From Sphingomonas kyeonggiensis (GTDB lineage: Bacteria > Pseudomonadota > Alphaproteobacteria > Sphingomonadales > Sphingomonadaceae): 64,000 bases of DNA. The position numbers and the translations under genes are program-made. Below, in pieces: positions 1 through 8,721 of the stretch. The notes beneath the pieces were generated by a model, which searched no databases, was not told the origin of the DNA, and worked only from the letters and a program-made list of their open reading frames with translations. The stretch lies in assembly GCF_030812785.1 (NCBI RefSeq), contig NZ_JAUSTJ010000001.1, positions 930,001 to 994,000 on the forward strand, written 5' to 3'. Each line of letters begins with the position of its first letter. Position 1 is the stretch's first letter.

Positions 1-397
1 AATAGCCCGGGCCGAGATAGCCATAGGTGAGGAACGGGAAATTATGGTCGTGCGGCAGGTCGTAGAAGAAGGCCGCGGGCCCGCTGGCGCGCGTGACCGG
101 ATCCGCGCGGGCCAGCCAGAAATTGGCGCGCAGCACATAGCGGCCGTTGGGTGGGCGGAGCAGGAAGACCTGGGCGCCATAGCCATTGCCTTCATGCTGC
201 GCGGCGCAGCGCGTCTTGAGCTCCTCGATCGCCAGCTCGGCAAGGAAGTCGGGATTGCGGCCCAGCCGGGCGAGTAGCGGACCCCAGCTGGCGAAGGCGT
301 CCTCGTCGCGCGCATCGACGGGATAGGTGTCGAGCGTCTCGACCAGCTCGTCGAGACCGATCGCACCGCCGGTACCGGGATCGATCAGGCGGGGCAT
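1..397 (-). CDS. Cupin-like protein, partial at window edge
   Basis: The reading frame is open from the ATG at 397 to the window edge, so only about 132 N-terminal residues are visible. Residues 115-118 read PHDH, followed by a Phe/Gly/Tyr-rich stretch ending GPGY. This HxH pattern suits a cupin-type metal site, and I recall similar sphingomonad proteins being mislabelled transposase. The start overlaps the last 13 bases of the HEAT-like gene upstream, so the two are probably translationally coupled. It would be the third gene of a small operon. The function is unknown; an Fe-dependent oxygenase is only an inference. Confidence 0.7.
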   Translation of the reverse strand, partial: MPRLIDPGTGGAIGLDELVETLDTYPVDARDEDAFASWGPLLARLGRNPDFLAELAIEELKTRCAAQHEGNGYGAQVFLLRPPNGRYVLRANFWLARADPVTRASGPAAFFYDLPHDHNFPFLTYGYLGPGY

Positions 398-1338
398 GCG
401 GGCTCCAGCCGCGATCGCACCACCGATAGCGTCCGCGCCGCGGCCTCCCGCACTTCAACGTGGGGATCGCTCGCCGCCATCGCCTCGAGCCGGGGCAGGG
501 CGGCGCGCGCATCGAGGGCCAGCCATTCGCGCATCGCCGCCCAGCGCAGGTGAAAGGCGGAGTCGCGCGTCGCCTCGTCGAAACGCGGCCCGGCATCGGC
601 GCGGCCGGCGAGGCGGAGAAAGGCGAGCAGCATCTCGGTGCGCGAGGCGCGGTCGTCGCCGCTCGCGATCCGGAGCAGCCGGCCATCGGCGACCGCATGC
701 TCGCGCATCAGTGGCGCAGCGCCGGTGCGGACCGTCGCCACCAAGGTGACCACGTCGCTTTGCGCATCGGCGAGCAGTTGTGCCTCGGTGCGCCCGTCGA
801 TCGCATGGACCTGGCCATCGGCGAGCGGCAGCGACGCCAGCTCGGTGCAAGGCGGTGCATCTGCTGCCCGGAAACCCGGTCCCGCCAGCGCCACCTGCCA
901 GCGCCGCAACCGCGCCCCACCGCCGCGGACATAGCGGGTCACCACCCGTCGGCCCGAGAAGGTCAGTGCGCCGGGTGCCGGCAGCCGCCGCATCGCCGCC
1001 GCGCTGGTCACGCAGGCGGAGAGAGCGACCGCCGGGCACTCGAACAGCACCGCGCCGATGCGCAGGCCGTCGCGGCTGGTCCGGAAGGGCGGCTCGAACA
1101 GCGGATCCGCGGCGAGTGCCTCGACCAGCGGCTGGAGCAGCGCCGTCGCCCAGCCCGGATCGCCGAGCAGCCGCGTCGCGCGGACCATGGCCTCGGCCGC
1201 ATCGTCCGCCGGGCAATCGGCGAAGACGGCATCGACGGCGCGATAGGCCTCTCCGGCGCGCCACCCCAGGATCGTGCCGCGTGCTGCTACCCGCGCCGCG
1301 ACGATTGCCGCACGTGTCTCCGTGTCGATCCCGCTCAT
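385..1338 (-). CDS. HEAT-repeat-like protein of unknown function
   Basis: This 317-residue protein has no signal peptide or membrane segment. Its C-terminal 60 residues form amphipathic helices with the spacing of HEAT repeats (LRWAAMREWLALDARAALPR, then a helix after SDPHVEVREAA). The N-terminal 200 residues are not recognised. The ATG at 1338 overlaps the TGA of the 53-residue gene upstream, and the stop overlaps the next gene's start, so all three look like one transcript. HEAT proteins usually act as scaffolds or recognition modules; a role in handling the small upstream protein is inference. Confidence 0.7.
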   Translation of the reverse strand: MSGIDTETRAAIVAARVAARGTILGWRAGEAYRAVDAVFADCPADDAAEAMVRATRLLGDPGWATALLQPLVEALAADPLFEPPFRTSRDGLRIGAVLFECPAVALSACVTSAAAMRRLPAPGALTFSGRRVVTRYVRGGGARLRRWQVALAGPGFRAADAPPCTELASLPLADGQVHAIDGRTEAQLLADAQSDVVTLVATVRTGAAPLMREHAVADGRLLRIASGDDRASRTEMLLAFLRLAGRADAGPRFDEATRDSAFHLRWAAMREWLALDARAALPRLEAMAASDPHVEVREAAARTLSVVRSRLEPACPA

Positions 1339-1496
1339 GCGAAGTCGGGCGCGATCTCGTAGATCAGGATGGCGATCCCGACGATCAGCTCGAACAGATC
1401 GTCGACATCGCCGATCGCCGCCCGCAGCGTGCCGTGCATCGCCACATTGGTGCCGAGCTCGGCGATCTCGCCCATGTCGATCCGTACCAGTCCCAT
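1335..1496 (-). CDS. 53-residue protein, first gene of the operon
   Basis: This short ORF starts MGLVRIDMGEIAELGTNVAM and has a hydrophobic C-terminal half rich in Ile and Leu (ELIVGIAILIYEIAPDFA). Its TGA overlaps the ATG of the HEAT-like gene, and a purine-rich stretch (AGAAGGGGGAAGC) lies directly upstream. There is no cysteine and no signal peptide. I do not recognise the family. Its size and place before a HEAT-like and a cupin-like gene would suit a substrate peptide (for example a RiPP precursor) or a small structural partner. Neither is shown. Confidence 0.6.
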   Translation of the reverse strand: MGLVRIDMGEIAELGTNVAMHGTLRAAIGDVDDLFELIVGIAILIYEIAPDFA

Positions 1497-1561
1497 TGCT
1501 TCCCCCTTCTCCAAAGGTCCCGACGGGGGGAGGCTAGGGTCGGCGGCGGAAATGGTGCATC

Positions 1562-1575
1562 TTACAACGATGTAA
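1562..1575. promoter_or_regulatory. Palindrome TTACA-N4-TGTAA between divergent genes
   Basis: A perfect 5-bp inverted repeat with a 4-bp spacer lies between the minus-strand HEAT operon (start 1496) and the plus-strand thioesterase (start 1621). It is AT-rich in a GC-rich setting, which fits a dimeric repressor site. The cognate regulator is not evident nearby. Confidence 0.4.
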
Positions 1576-1585
1576 TTGCCCCCAT

Positions 1586-1614
1586 TTGCGTGCTTTCCGC
1601 CGCCGCGCTAGGGC
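1586..1614 (+). promoter_or_regulatory. Predicted promoter, leaderless thioesterase mRNA
   Basis: A -35-like TTGCGT (1586-1591) and a -10-like TAGGGC (1609-1614) are separated by 17 bases. The expected transcription start falls on or next to the ATG at 1621, and no ribosome binding site is visible, so a leaderless transcript is likely. Confidence 0.45.
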
Positions 1615-1620
1615 CGGACC

Positions 1621-2061
1621 ATGAGCCAGCCGGCCCCTTCCAGCTTCGACCCGCAGCTTTTCTTCGGCCTGCGCTATGCCAGCCACGGCACGCGGCTGGG
1701 CGTCGGCTATCGCACGCACGGGCCCGACTGGGCCGAGCTCGAGCTGCCCTATCGCGAGGATTTGATCGGCGATCCGGCCTCCGGCGTGCTCGCTTCCGGG
1801 CCGATCCTCGCGCTGATGGACATGGCCACCGCGGTCTCGGTCTGGCTGCGCGCCGGCGCCTTCGTGCCCCAGGCGACGCTCGACCTGCGCATCGACTATC
1901 TGCGCCCCGCCACACCGGGCCGCACGGTGATCGGCCGGGGCGAATGCTACCGGCTGACCCGCTCGATCGCGTTCGTGCGCGGCCAGGCGCATGACGGCGA
2001 TCCCGACGACCCGATTGCCCATGTCGCCGGCACCTTCATGGCTACGGAGGGCTATCGATGA
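1621..2061 (+). CDS. PaaI-family hotdog thioesterase
   Basis: This 146-residue protein has the hotdog-fold pattern of the PaaI/YdiI acyl-CoA thioesterases, including the segment LASGPILALMDMATAVSVWL in place of the usual HGG-start and helix, then a beta strand TLDLRIDYLRPA. Such enzymes hydrolyse acyl- or aryl-CoA thioesters in the cytoplasm; the substrate cannot be told here. The next gene is a second family member overlapping by 4 bases (ATGA), so the pair may work as a heteromer. The start at 1621 sits 6 bases after a -10-like box. Confidence 0.85.
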   Translation: MSQPAPSSFDPQLFFGLRYASHGTRLGVGYRTHGPDWAELELPYREDLIGDPASGVLASGPILALMDMATAVSVWLRAGAFVPQATLDLRIDYLRPATPGRTVIGRGECYRLTRSIAFVRGQAHDGDPDDPIAHVAGTFMATEGYR

Positions 2062-2432
2062 TCCTGCCCCCCTATGCCAGGCTGCTCGGCCTCACCGTCG
2101 AGCCGGGCGACGACGCCCCGGTGCTGGTGATGCCCTTCGGCCCCGACGTGCTCGGCCGGCCCGGCTTCCTGCACGGCGGCGCGATCGGCGGGCTGCTCGA
2201 GATGGCGGCGGTCGGCGCGCTGTGGCAGGCGCTCGGCACCGACGAGACCCAGGTCAAGCCGATCAACCTGACCGTCGATTACATGCGCGGCGGCCGCGAC
2301 AAGCCGACCCGCGCCCGGGGCATCGTCACCCGGCTCGGCACCCGCGTCGCCAATGTCGAGGCGGTGGCCTGGCAGGACGAGCCCGATCGGCCGATCGCCG
2401 CGGCGCGGATGAACTATCTGATCCTGCGCTAG
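2058..2432 (+). CDS. PaaI-family hotdog thioesterase, second copy
   Basis: This 124-residue protein contains the classic hotdog signature FLHGGAIGGLLEMAAVGALW, followed by the strand INLTVDYMRGG. The HGG motif and helix are canonical for PaaI-type acyl-CoA thioesterases. Its ATG overlaps the stop of the preceding thioesterase gene, so the two are co-translated. It is the more canonical member of the pair, because the upstream copy has SGP where this one has HGG. Substrate unknown. Confidence 0.88.
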   Translation: MILPPYARLLGLTVEPGDDAPVLVMPFGPDVLGRPGFLHGGAIGGLLEMAAVGALWQALGTDETQVKPINLTVDYMRGGRDKPTRARGIVTRLGTRVANVEAVAWQDEPDRPIAAARMNYLILR

Positions 2433-2439
2433 GCGCTTC

Positions 2440-2541
2440 CTACATCGCAGGCGGCTGCGGCTCGTCAAAGTACACGAAGTCCACGCCCGAAGCGGGCTTC
2501 GCGGCGCCTGAGCTGGCCCGCTTCGTGGGAGTGCCGCGCAT
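2440..2541 (-). CDS. Possible 33-residue protein
   Basis: A short frame begins MRGTPTKRASSGAAKPASG and ends with an acidic-aromatic tail VDFVYFDEPQPPAM. The tail is unlike random translation of GC-rich DNA. An AAGGA sequence lies about 10 bases before the ATG. It converges with the thioesterase gene and lies next to a palindromic repeat. No family is recognised; it could be spurious or a gene remnant. Confidence 0.35.
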   Translation of the reverse strand: MRGTPTKRASSGAAKPASGVDFVYFDEPQPPAM

Positions 2542-2600
2542 CGCGCAATATCCTTGCGCGTGATTGATCCTATTGTTCCTACAGGGCACAAAGTGCTGCA

Positions 2601-2679
2601 GTCCCCCGGCGAAAGCCGGGGCCCAGGATCACGAGCGAGTCGGCAGAGAAACCCTGGGCCCCGGCCTTCGCCGGGGAAC
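2601..2679. repeat. REP-type inverted doublet, GCGAAAGC core
   Basis: Two palindromic arms face each other: the left reads CCCCGGCGAAAGCCGGGG plus CCCAGG, and the right is its complement CCTGGG followed by CCCCGGCCTTCGCCGGGG. About 25 bases separate them. It lies at the 3' end of the sugar dehydrogenase gene. Near copies are at 30636, 39698 and 39928. Confidence 0.85.
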
Positions 2680-2687
2680 AGCGGAGC

Positions 2688-3923
2688 TCACTGCTTCGGC
2701 GTGAGCTTGAACAGCCGGCCGTTGGTCTTGCCGGCATCCTCGAGCAGCCACACTGCGCCGTCCGGGCCCTGGACGACATCGCGGATGCGCATGTTGAGGT
2801 CCCATTGCTCGGCCTTGCTTGCCTTGTCGCCATCGAGCGCGACGCGGATCAGCCCGCGGCCCGACAGCGCGCCGATCAGCAGAGAACCCCTCCATTTCGG
2901 GAACAGGCTGCCCGAATAATAGGCCATGCCGCCCGGCGAGATCGACGGGTTCCAGAAGACCTTGGGCGCCTCATAGCCGTCGCCCGGAGCGTGATCGGGG
3001 ATCGGTGTGTCGTCGTAATTGTCGCCGTTCGAGACATTGGGCCAGCCATAGTTGCGGCCCTTGACGATCAAATTGACCTCGTCGCCGCCCTTGGGGCCCA
3101 TCTCATTCTCCCAGAGTCGGCCGCCGGCGTCGAACACCAGGCCATAGGGATTGCGATGGCCGAGGCTCCAGGTCTCCGACGGCACGAGGTTGGTGCCTTC
3201 CACCGTCTCGGTGCGGCCCGGCGCGGTCTTGGCGATCTCGGTGTTCCTGGGCGGATCGGTGACGGTCACGGTCGGCGTGCCGGTCTTGCCTGCCCAGGGA
3301 TTGCCCGGTGCCGGCTTGCCGTCGAGCGTCAGGTGCAGGATCTTGCCGAGCGCCTGGTTGGGGTCCTGCGCCGGAGTGAAGCGCTGGCGCTCGCCCGAAG
3401 TGAGGAACAGCGACTTGCCGTCGGGCGCGAAGGCGATGATCGCGCCGAACTGGCCGCCCTTGCCGTCCGATCCGGCACGCCACAGCACCTGCGGATTGGT
3501 GAGCGCGGGCGCGGCGCCATCGATGAAGGTGGCGCGGGCCATCGCCAGGCTCGACCCGTTCGGGCGCGGTTCGGCATAGGTGTAATAGACCAGATGGCTC
3601 TTCGCGAAGTCGGGCGCGGGGATCACGTCGAGCAGGCCGCCCTGGCCCTGGAACGCGACATCGATGTTGGCGATCGGCTGTTGCGACTTGCCGTCTGCCG
3701 AGACGAGCAGGATCTTGCCTGCCTTCTCGGTCACCAGCATGCGGCCATCGGGGAGGAAGGCCAGCGCCCAGGGCGTGTCGAAATCGGCGACCTGGGTGAG
3801 GGTGAAGGGCGGCGTGCTGTCCGCCGGGGTGGCCGGCTGTTGCTGGGCCGAGGCGCCGGAACCGGCATTGCAGGCGGCGAGCAGTGCGAGCGCGGGCAGC
3901 GCCAGGCGGATATGCGAGTGCAT
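2688..3923 (-). CDS. PQQ-dependent aldose sugar dehydrogenase lipoprotein
   Basis: This 411-residue protein resembles soluble aldose dehydrogenases (YliI type): a six-bladed propeller with TPWALAFLPDGRMLVTEKAG near the N terminus and the conserved NEMGPKGGDEVN and GRNYGWPNVSNGDNY motifs that bind PQQ and calcium. It oxidises sugars at the periplasmic face. The start at 3923 was chosen because it gives a lipoprotein signal with lipobox LAAC and has AGAGGG upstream; a longer frame to 4064 lacks a sensible signal peptide. The gene is divergent from an S9 peptidase, with a strong inverted repeat between. Confidence 0.88.
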   Translation of the reverse strand: MHSHIRLALPALALLAACNAGSGASAQQQPATPADSTPPFTLTQVADFDTPWALAFLPDGRMLVTEKAGKILLVSADGKSQQPIANIDVAFQGQGGLLDVIPAPDFAKSHLVYYTYAEPRPNGSSLAMARATFIDGAAPALTNPQVLWRAGSDGKGGQFGAIIAFAPDGKSLFLTSGERQRFTPAQDPNQALGKILHLTLDGKPAPGNPWAGKTGTPTVTVTDPPRNTEIAKTAPGRTETVEGTNLVPSETWSLGHRNPYGLVFDAGGRLWENEMGPKGGDEVNLIVKGRNYGWPNVSNGDNYDDTPIPDHAPGDGYEAPKVFWNPSISPGGMAYYSGSLFPKWRGSLLIGALSGRGLIRVALDGDKASKAEQWDLNMRIRDVVQGPDGAVWLLEDAGKTNGRLFKLTPKQ

Positions 3924-4081
3924 CGGCAGGACCCTCTTGGTTTCGCGGGTGCCAACGCGCAGGCGACACTGCGGCTCCGCGGGACCCGAAAGCCTTGTGC
4001 GGGCGAAACGCGCGCTTGCCAAGCGGGACCGGATCGCAAGCGTTTCGATACGTCGCCGGATCATAACGCTGCCGTTTCAAT

Positions 4082-4113
4082 AAGTTGCGCAAATCTACGG
4101 TATTGCGCAACTT
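4082..4113. promoter_or_regulatory. Inverted repeat AAGTTGCGCAA-N10-TTGCGCAACTT
   Basis: A perfect 11-bp inverted repeat with a 10-bp spacer lies in the divergent region between the sugar dehydrogenase and the S9 peptidase. Each arm contains the self-complementary octamer TTGCGCAA (4085-4092 and 4103-4110). It lies only 33 bases before the peptidase start, a typical repressor position. The same octamer occurs at 57250-57257 beside the serC -35 box. Confidence 0.55.
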
Positions 4114-4146
4114 TCGTTCTTTCCCCATCCTCGGCAACGGAATCGG

Positions 4147-6039
4147 GTGGGGGTTTTGTTGGCTTATCTTCCCTGGGCAGGCGCCGCCGCATTGGCGGGC
4201 ATCCTCGTATTTTCTTCACCGGTTCGGGCCGATCCCGAGCCGCGCGCACCGACCGCCGCGGAGCTGCTCGCGCCGCCGGCGATCGAGGATCCCCAGCTCT
4301 CGCCCGACGGCAGCGGCATCGCGGCGCGGATCGCACCGCGCGGCCAGCTCGCCCTGTTCGACCTCGCCCGTCCCGACGCGACGCCGCATCCGCTGGCCTT
4401 GCCGCGGGGCGAGCGGCTCGAATGGTATGTCTGGCGCGGCCCGGGCCGGCTGCTTGCCAGCCTCCGCCGCGACGAGGGCGCGCCGATGACCCGGCTGGTC
4501 GAGATCGAATCCGGCAACGGCCAGGTCGTGCAGCTCGGCCAGGCCCGCCCCGCGGAGATCGGCGAGGAACTGCTCCATATCGATCGCAAGGCCGGCTTCC
4601 TGCTGCTCAAGGCGCAGGACCGCCGCCACGACACGCCCGCGGTGTGGCGCGTCGATCTCGCCACCGGCCTGCGCACGCTCGCGGTTGCCGCACAGCCGCA
4701 TGTCCGCGACTGGGTGGTCGACGGTGCCGGGGTGGTTCGCGCTGGCATGGGCGAGAAGGGCGACCGTTCCTTCCTGGTCTATCGCCGCGGCGAAGGCGAC
4801 CGGTTCAGCCGGGGCGAGGGGGCTGCCGATCCCGACATCGCCCAGTTCGCACCGGTGCAGGGCAGCGACCAGGGCTATGCGCTGGCCGAGGCGCCGTCGG
4901 GGCGCATCGCGCTCTATGGCTATGATTTCCGCCGCAGCCGGCTCGGCGCTTTGGTCTATGAGAATGACAAGGCCGATCTCGACGGGTTCGAGCTGGGGCC
5001 GGACGGCAAGCCCGCCGGCGTCGCCTATACTGACGACCGCGACCGGATGCTGTGGTTCGACGGCACCGCGCGCAGCCGCCAGGCGGCGATCGACGCGGTG
5101 CTGCCCGGCCGCACCAACCGCATCGTCTCGGCGAGCGACGACCGTGCGCGGCTGCTGGTCTACAGTGCCACGGCGAGCGATCCCGGCACCTATTATCTGT
5201 TCGAGCACGGCCAGGCCCGGCGGATCGCGGCGATCAACCCGGCGCTGGAGGGCAAGCCGCTCGCGGCGGTGACCAGCATCGCCTATGCCGCGCGCGACGG
5301 GCTGACCATCCAGGGCTATCTGACCCTGCCGGCCGGCCGGGAAGCACGCGACCTGCCGCTGATCGTGATGCCGCATGGCGGGCCCTTCGCGCGGGACGGC
5401 TGGGACTATGATCCCTGGGTCCAGTATCTCGCCGGCAAGGGCTATGCGGTGCTCCAGCCCAATTATCGCGGCTCGACCGGATTCGGGCGGAAGATGACCG
5501 AGCGGGGCGATGGCCAATGGGGCCGGGGCATGCAGGACGATGCCGATGACGGCGTCGCCTGGCTGGCCGGTCGCGGCGCGATCGATCCGAAGCGGGTGTG
5601 CATCATGGGCGCCTCCTACGGCGGCTATGCGGCGATGTGGGCGGCGGCGCGCGACAAGGGCATCTATCGCTGCGCGATCAGCTATGCCGGGATCTCGGAC
5701 GTGCGCGCGCAGCTCGACTATGACCACAAGACCTTCGAGGAACGCGCCTTCCGCGCCTGGCGGAACCGTATCCAGGGTCGCGCGCCCTCGCTCGAATCGC
5801 TGTCGCCGGTGACCTATGCCGCCGGGCTGACCATGCCGATCCTGATCGCGCACGGCACTGCCGACCAGACCGTGCCGGTCGACCAGTCCGAGCGGATGCA
5901 CGATGCGCTGACCCGGCTGGGCAAGGCGCACGAGTTCGTCGAATATGCCGGCGAGGACCACACGATGCGCGATCCGGCGAACGAGGCGGACTTCCTGGCG
6001 CGGGTGGGGAAGTTCCTGGATGCGCATAATCCGGGGTGA
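4147..6039 (+). CDS. S9-family prolyl oligopeptidase-like peptidase
   Basis: This 630-residue secreted serine peptidase has an N-terminal signal peptide (cleaved near VRA-DPEP), a beta-propeller region to about residue 390, and an alpha/beta-hydrolase domain. The catalytic triad is readable: Ser490 in GASYGGY, Asp573 in HGTADQTVP and His605 in GEDHTM. The family removes dipeptides or acyl-amino acids from short peptides. The start is a GTG at 4147; there is no clear ribosome binding site, so a nearby start is possible. Downstream lies a long palindromic repeat that may end transcription. Confidence 0.9.
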   Translation: MGVLLAYLPWAGAAALAGILVFSSPVRADPEPRAPTAAELLAPPAIEDPQLSPDGSGIAARIAPRGQLALFDLARPDATPHPLALPRGERLEWYVWRGPGRLLASLRRDEGAPMTRLVEIESGNGQVVQLGQARPAEIGEELLHIDRKAGFLLLKAQDRRHDTPAVWRVDLATGLRTLAVAAQPHVRDWVVDGAGVVRAGMGEKGDRSFLVYRRGEGDRFSRGEGAADPDIAQFAPVQGSDQGYALAEAPSGRIALYGYDFRRSRLGALVYENDKADLDGFELGPDGKPAGVAYTDDRDRMLWFDGTARSRQAAIDAVLPGRTNRIVSASDDRARLLVYSATASDPGTYYLFEHGQARRIAAINPALEGKPLAAVTSIAYAARDGLTIQGYLTLPAGREARDLPLIVMPHGGPFARDGWDYDPWVQYLAGKGYAVLQPNYRGSTGFGRKMTERGDGQWGRGMQDDADDGVAWLAGRGAIDPKRVCIMGASYGGYAAMWAAARDKGIYRCAISYAGISDVRAQLDYDHKTFEERAFRAWRNRIQGRAPSLESLSPVTYAAGLTMPILIAHGTADQTVPVDQSERMHDALTRLGKAHEFVEYAGEDHTMRDPANEADFLARVGKFLDAHNPG

Positions 6040-6060
6040 GCGGGTGTAGATTCTATATCC

Positions 6061-6168
6061 CGTCACCCCGGCCTTGTGCCGGGGTCCACTATGCCTCACG
6101 CAATACGGCGGGAGCCTCTTGTCTGGCGCGCGCCTCCCGGTGGACCCCGGCACAAGGCCGGGGTGACG
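6061..6168. repeat. Inverted repeat with perfect 29-bp arms
   Basis: The left arm starts CGTCACCCCGGCC and contains its own hairpin CCCCGGCCTTGTGCCGGGG; the right arm (6140-6168) is its exact complement. About 50 bases separate the arms. This is a different core sequence from the GCGAAAGC elements but the same architecture. It lies 22 bases after the peptidase stop and could act as a transcript 3' end. Confidence 0.85.
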
Positions 6169-6209
6169 AGGGGAGCGGGGCGGGCTGCATCCCCCGAATC
6201 CGATTGCTC

Positions 6210-6238
6210 TTGCCGCAGCGCAGCCAAGTGCGTATATC
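6210..6238 (+). promoter_or_regulatory. Predicted promoter of the rimP-nusA-infB operon
   Basis: TTGCCG (6210-6215) and TATATC (6233-6238) are separated by 17 bases. The predicted transcript would have a leader of about 85 bases before the rimP GTG. Confidence 0.5.
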
Positions 6239-6329
6239 GCACGTGCTTTCTCGACATCGTCAAACATGCCGAGGTCGGGGCCCGCAGGGCTCCGGCGCTG
6301 AAGCTGCTTGACCATATCCGGAGTCCCGC

Positions 6330-6877
6330 GTGGCGAATATTGCCGACCTCACCAAGCTGATCGAACCCGAAGCCGCAGCGCTCGGGCTCGCGCTGGTGCG
6401 CGTGAAGATGTTCGGCGGCACCAGCGATCCGACGCTGCAGGTGATGGCCGAGCGCCCGGACACGCGGCAGCTGACCATCGATGATTGCGCCGACCTGTCG
6501 CGCCGCATCTCGGACGTGTTCGATGCGCTGGAAGAGGCGGGCAAGGACCCGTTCGACCATGCCTATCGCCTCGAGGTCAGCTCGCCCGGCATCGACCGGC
6601 CGCTGACCCGCGCGCAGGATTTCGAGGACTGGAAGGGCCATGAGGCGCGCCTCAACCTGGTCGAGCCGCTCGAGGACGGGCGCAAGCAGCTCACCGGCGA
6701 CCTGATCGGCGCCGAGGGCGAGCTGATCTCGATCGACGTCCGCAAGTACAAGGTCGTCAGCGTTCCGTTCGGCGCCATCGCCGACGCCAAGCTGCTGATG
6801 ACCGACAAGCTCATTGCCGCAACCGTGCCGCTCTCCGCAGAGGGCGCCGAAGAATACGAAGCAGAGGAAAACGACTG

Positions 6878-6878
<1 letters not shown>
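6330..6878 (+). CDS. rimP: Ribosome maturation factor RimP
   Basis: This 182-residue protein matches RimP, which is needed for 30S subunit maturation. Visible features are the N-terminal alpha/beta domain with LGLALVRVKMFGG, the DDCADLSRRI segment, the conserved YRLEVSSPGIDRPLT, and a C-terminal SH3-like domain. It starts with GTG at 6330 after a GGAG sequence. It heads the rimP-nusA-ylxR-infB operon, and its TGA overlaps the nusA ATG (TGATG). Confidence 0.95.
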
Positions 6879-8493
<1,615 letters not shown>

Positions 8494-8494
<1 letters not shown>

Positions 8495-8721
8495 TGCCAT
8501 TCATCGACATCCGCCTGGCCGGCCCGGCCACCCGCGAGCAGAAGGCTGGCATCGTCGCCGATGTCACGGCCTCGATGGTCGCGCGCCTGGGCAAGCCGGC
8601 GGCTGCGGTTCAGGTCAACATCACCGAGCTTTCCCTCGAGAATTACGGTGCGGGCGGTCAGCTGATCGCGGACCGCGACGCGCCGGCGAAGGGAGACGCG
8701 CATGCGGAACCCTCGCAATGA
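8494..8721 (+). CDS. 4-oxalocrotonate tautomerase-family protein
   Basis: This 75-residue protein begins MPFIDIRLAG, so after Met removal the N terminus is the catalytic proline of the tautomerase superfamily. The family performs keto-enol tautomerisation of oxo acids, usually as hexamers. Its start overlaps the nusA stop and its end overlaps the ylxR start by 20 bases, so it is locked inside the transcription-translation operon although its chemistry has no obvious link. The substrate is unknown, and the C-terminal tail is longer than in the 62-residue enzymes. Confidence 0.85.

Noticed and set aside
1..397. Transposase, the label I recall for similar proteins
   Set aside because: No DDE or serine/tyrosine recombinase pattern is visible, no inverted ends flank it, and the HDH motif points to a cupin-like fold.
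460..1362. Plus-strand ORF opposite the HEAT-like gene
   Set aside because: It is a mirror frame with no motif, and the minus frame has coupled starts and stops with its neighbours.
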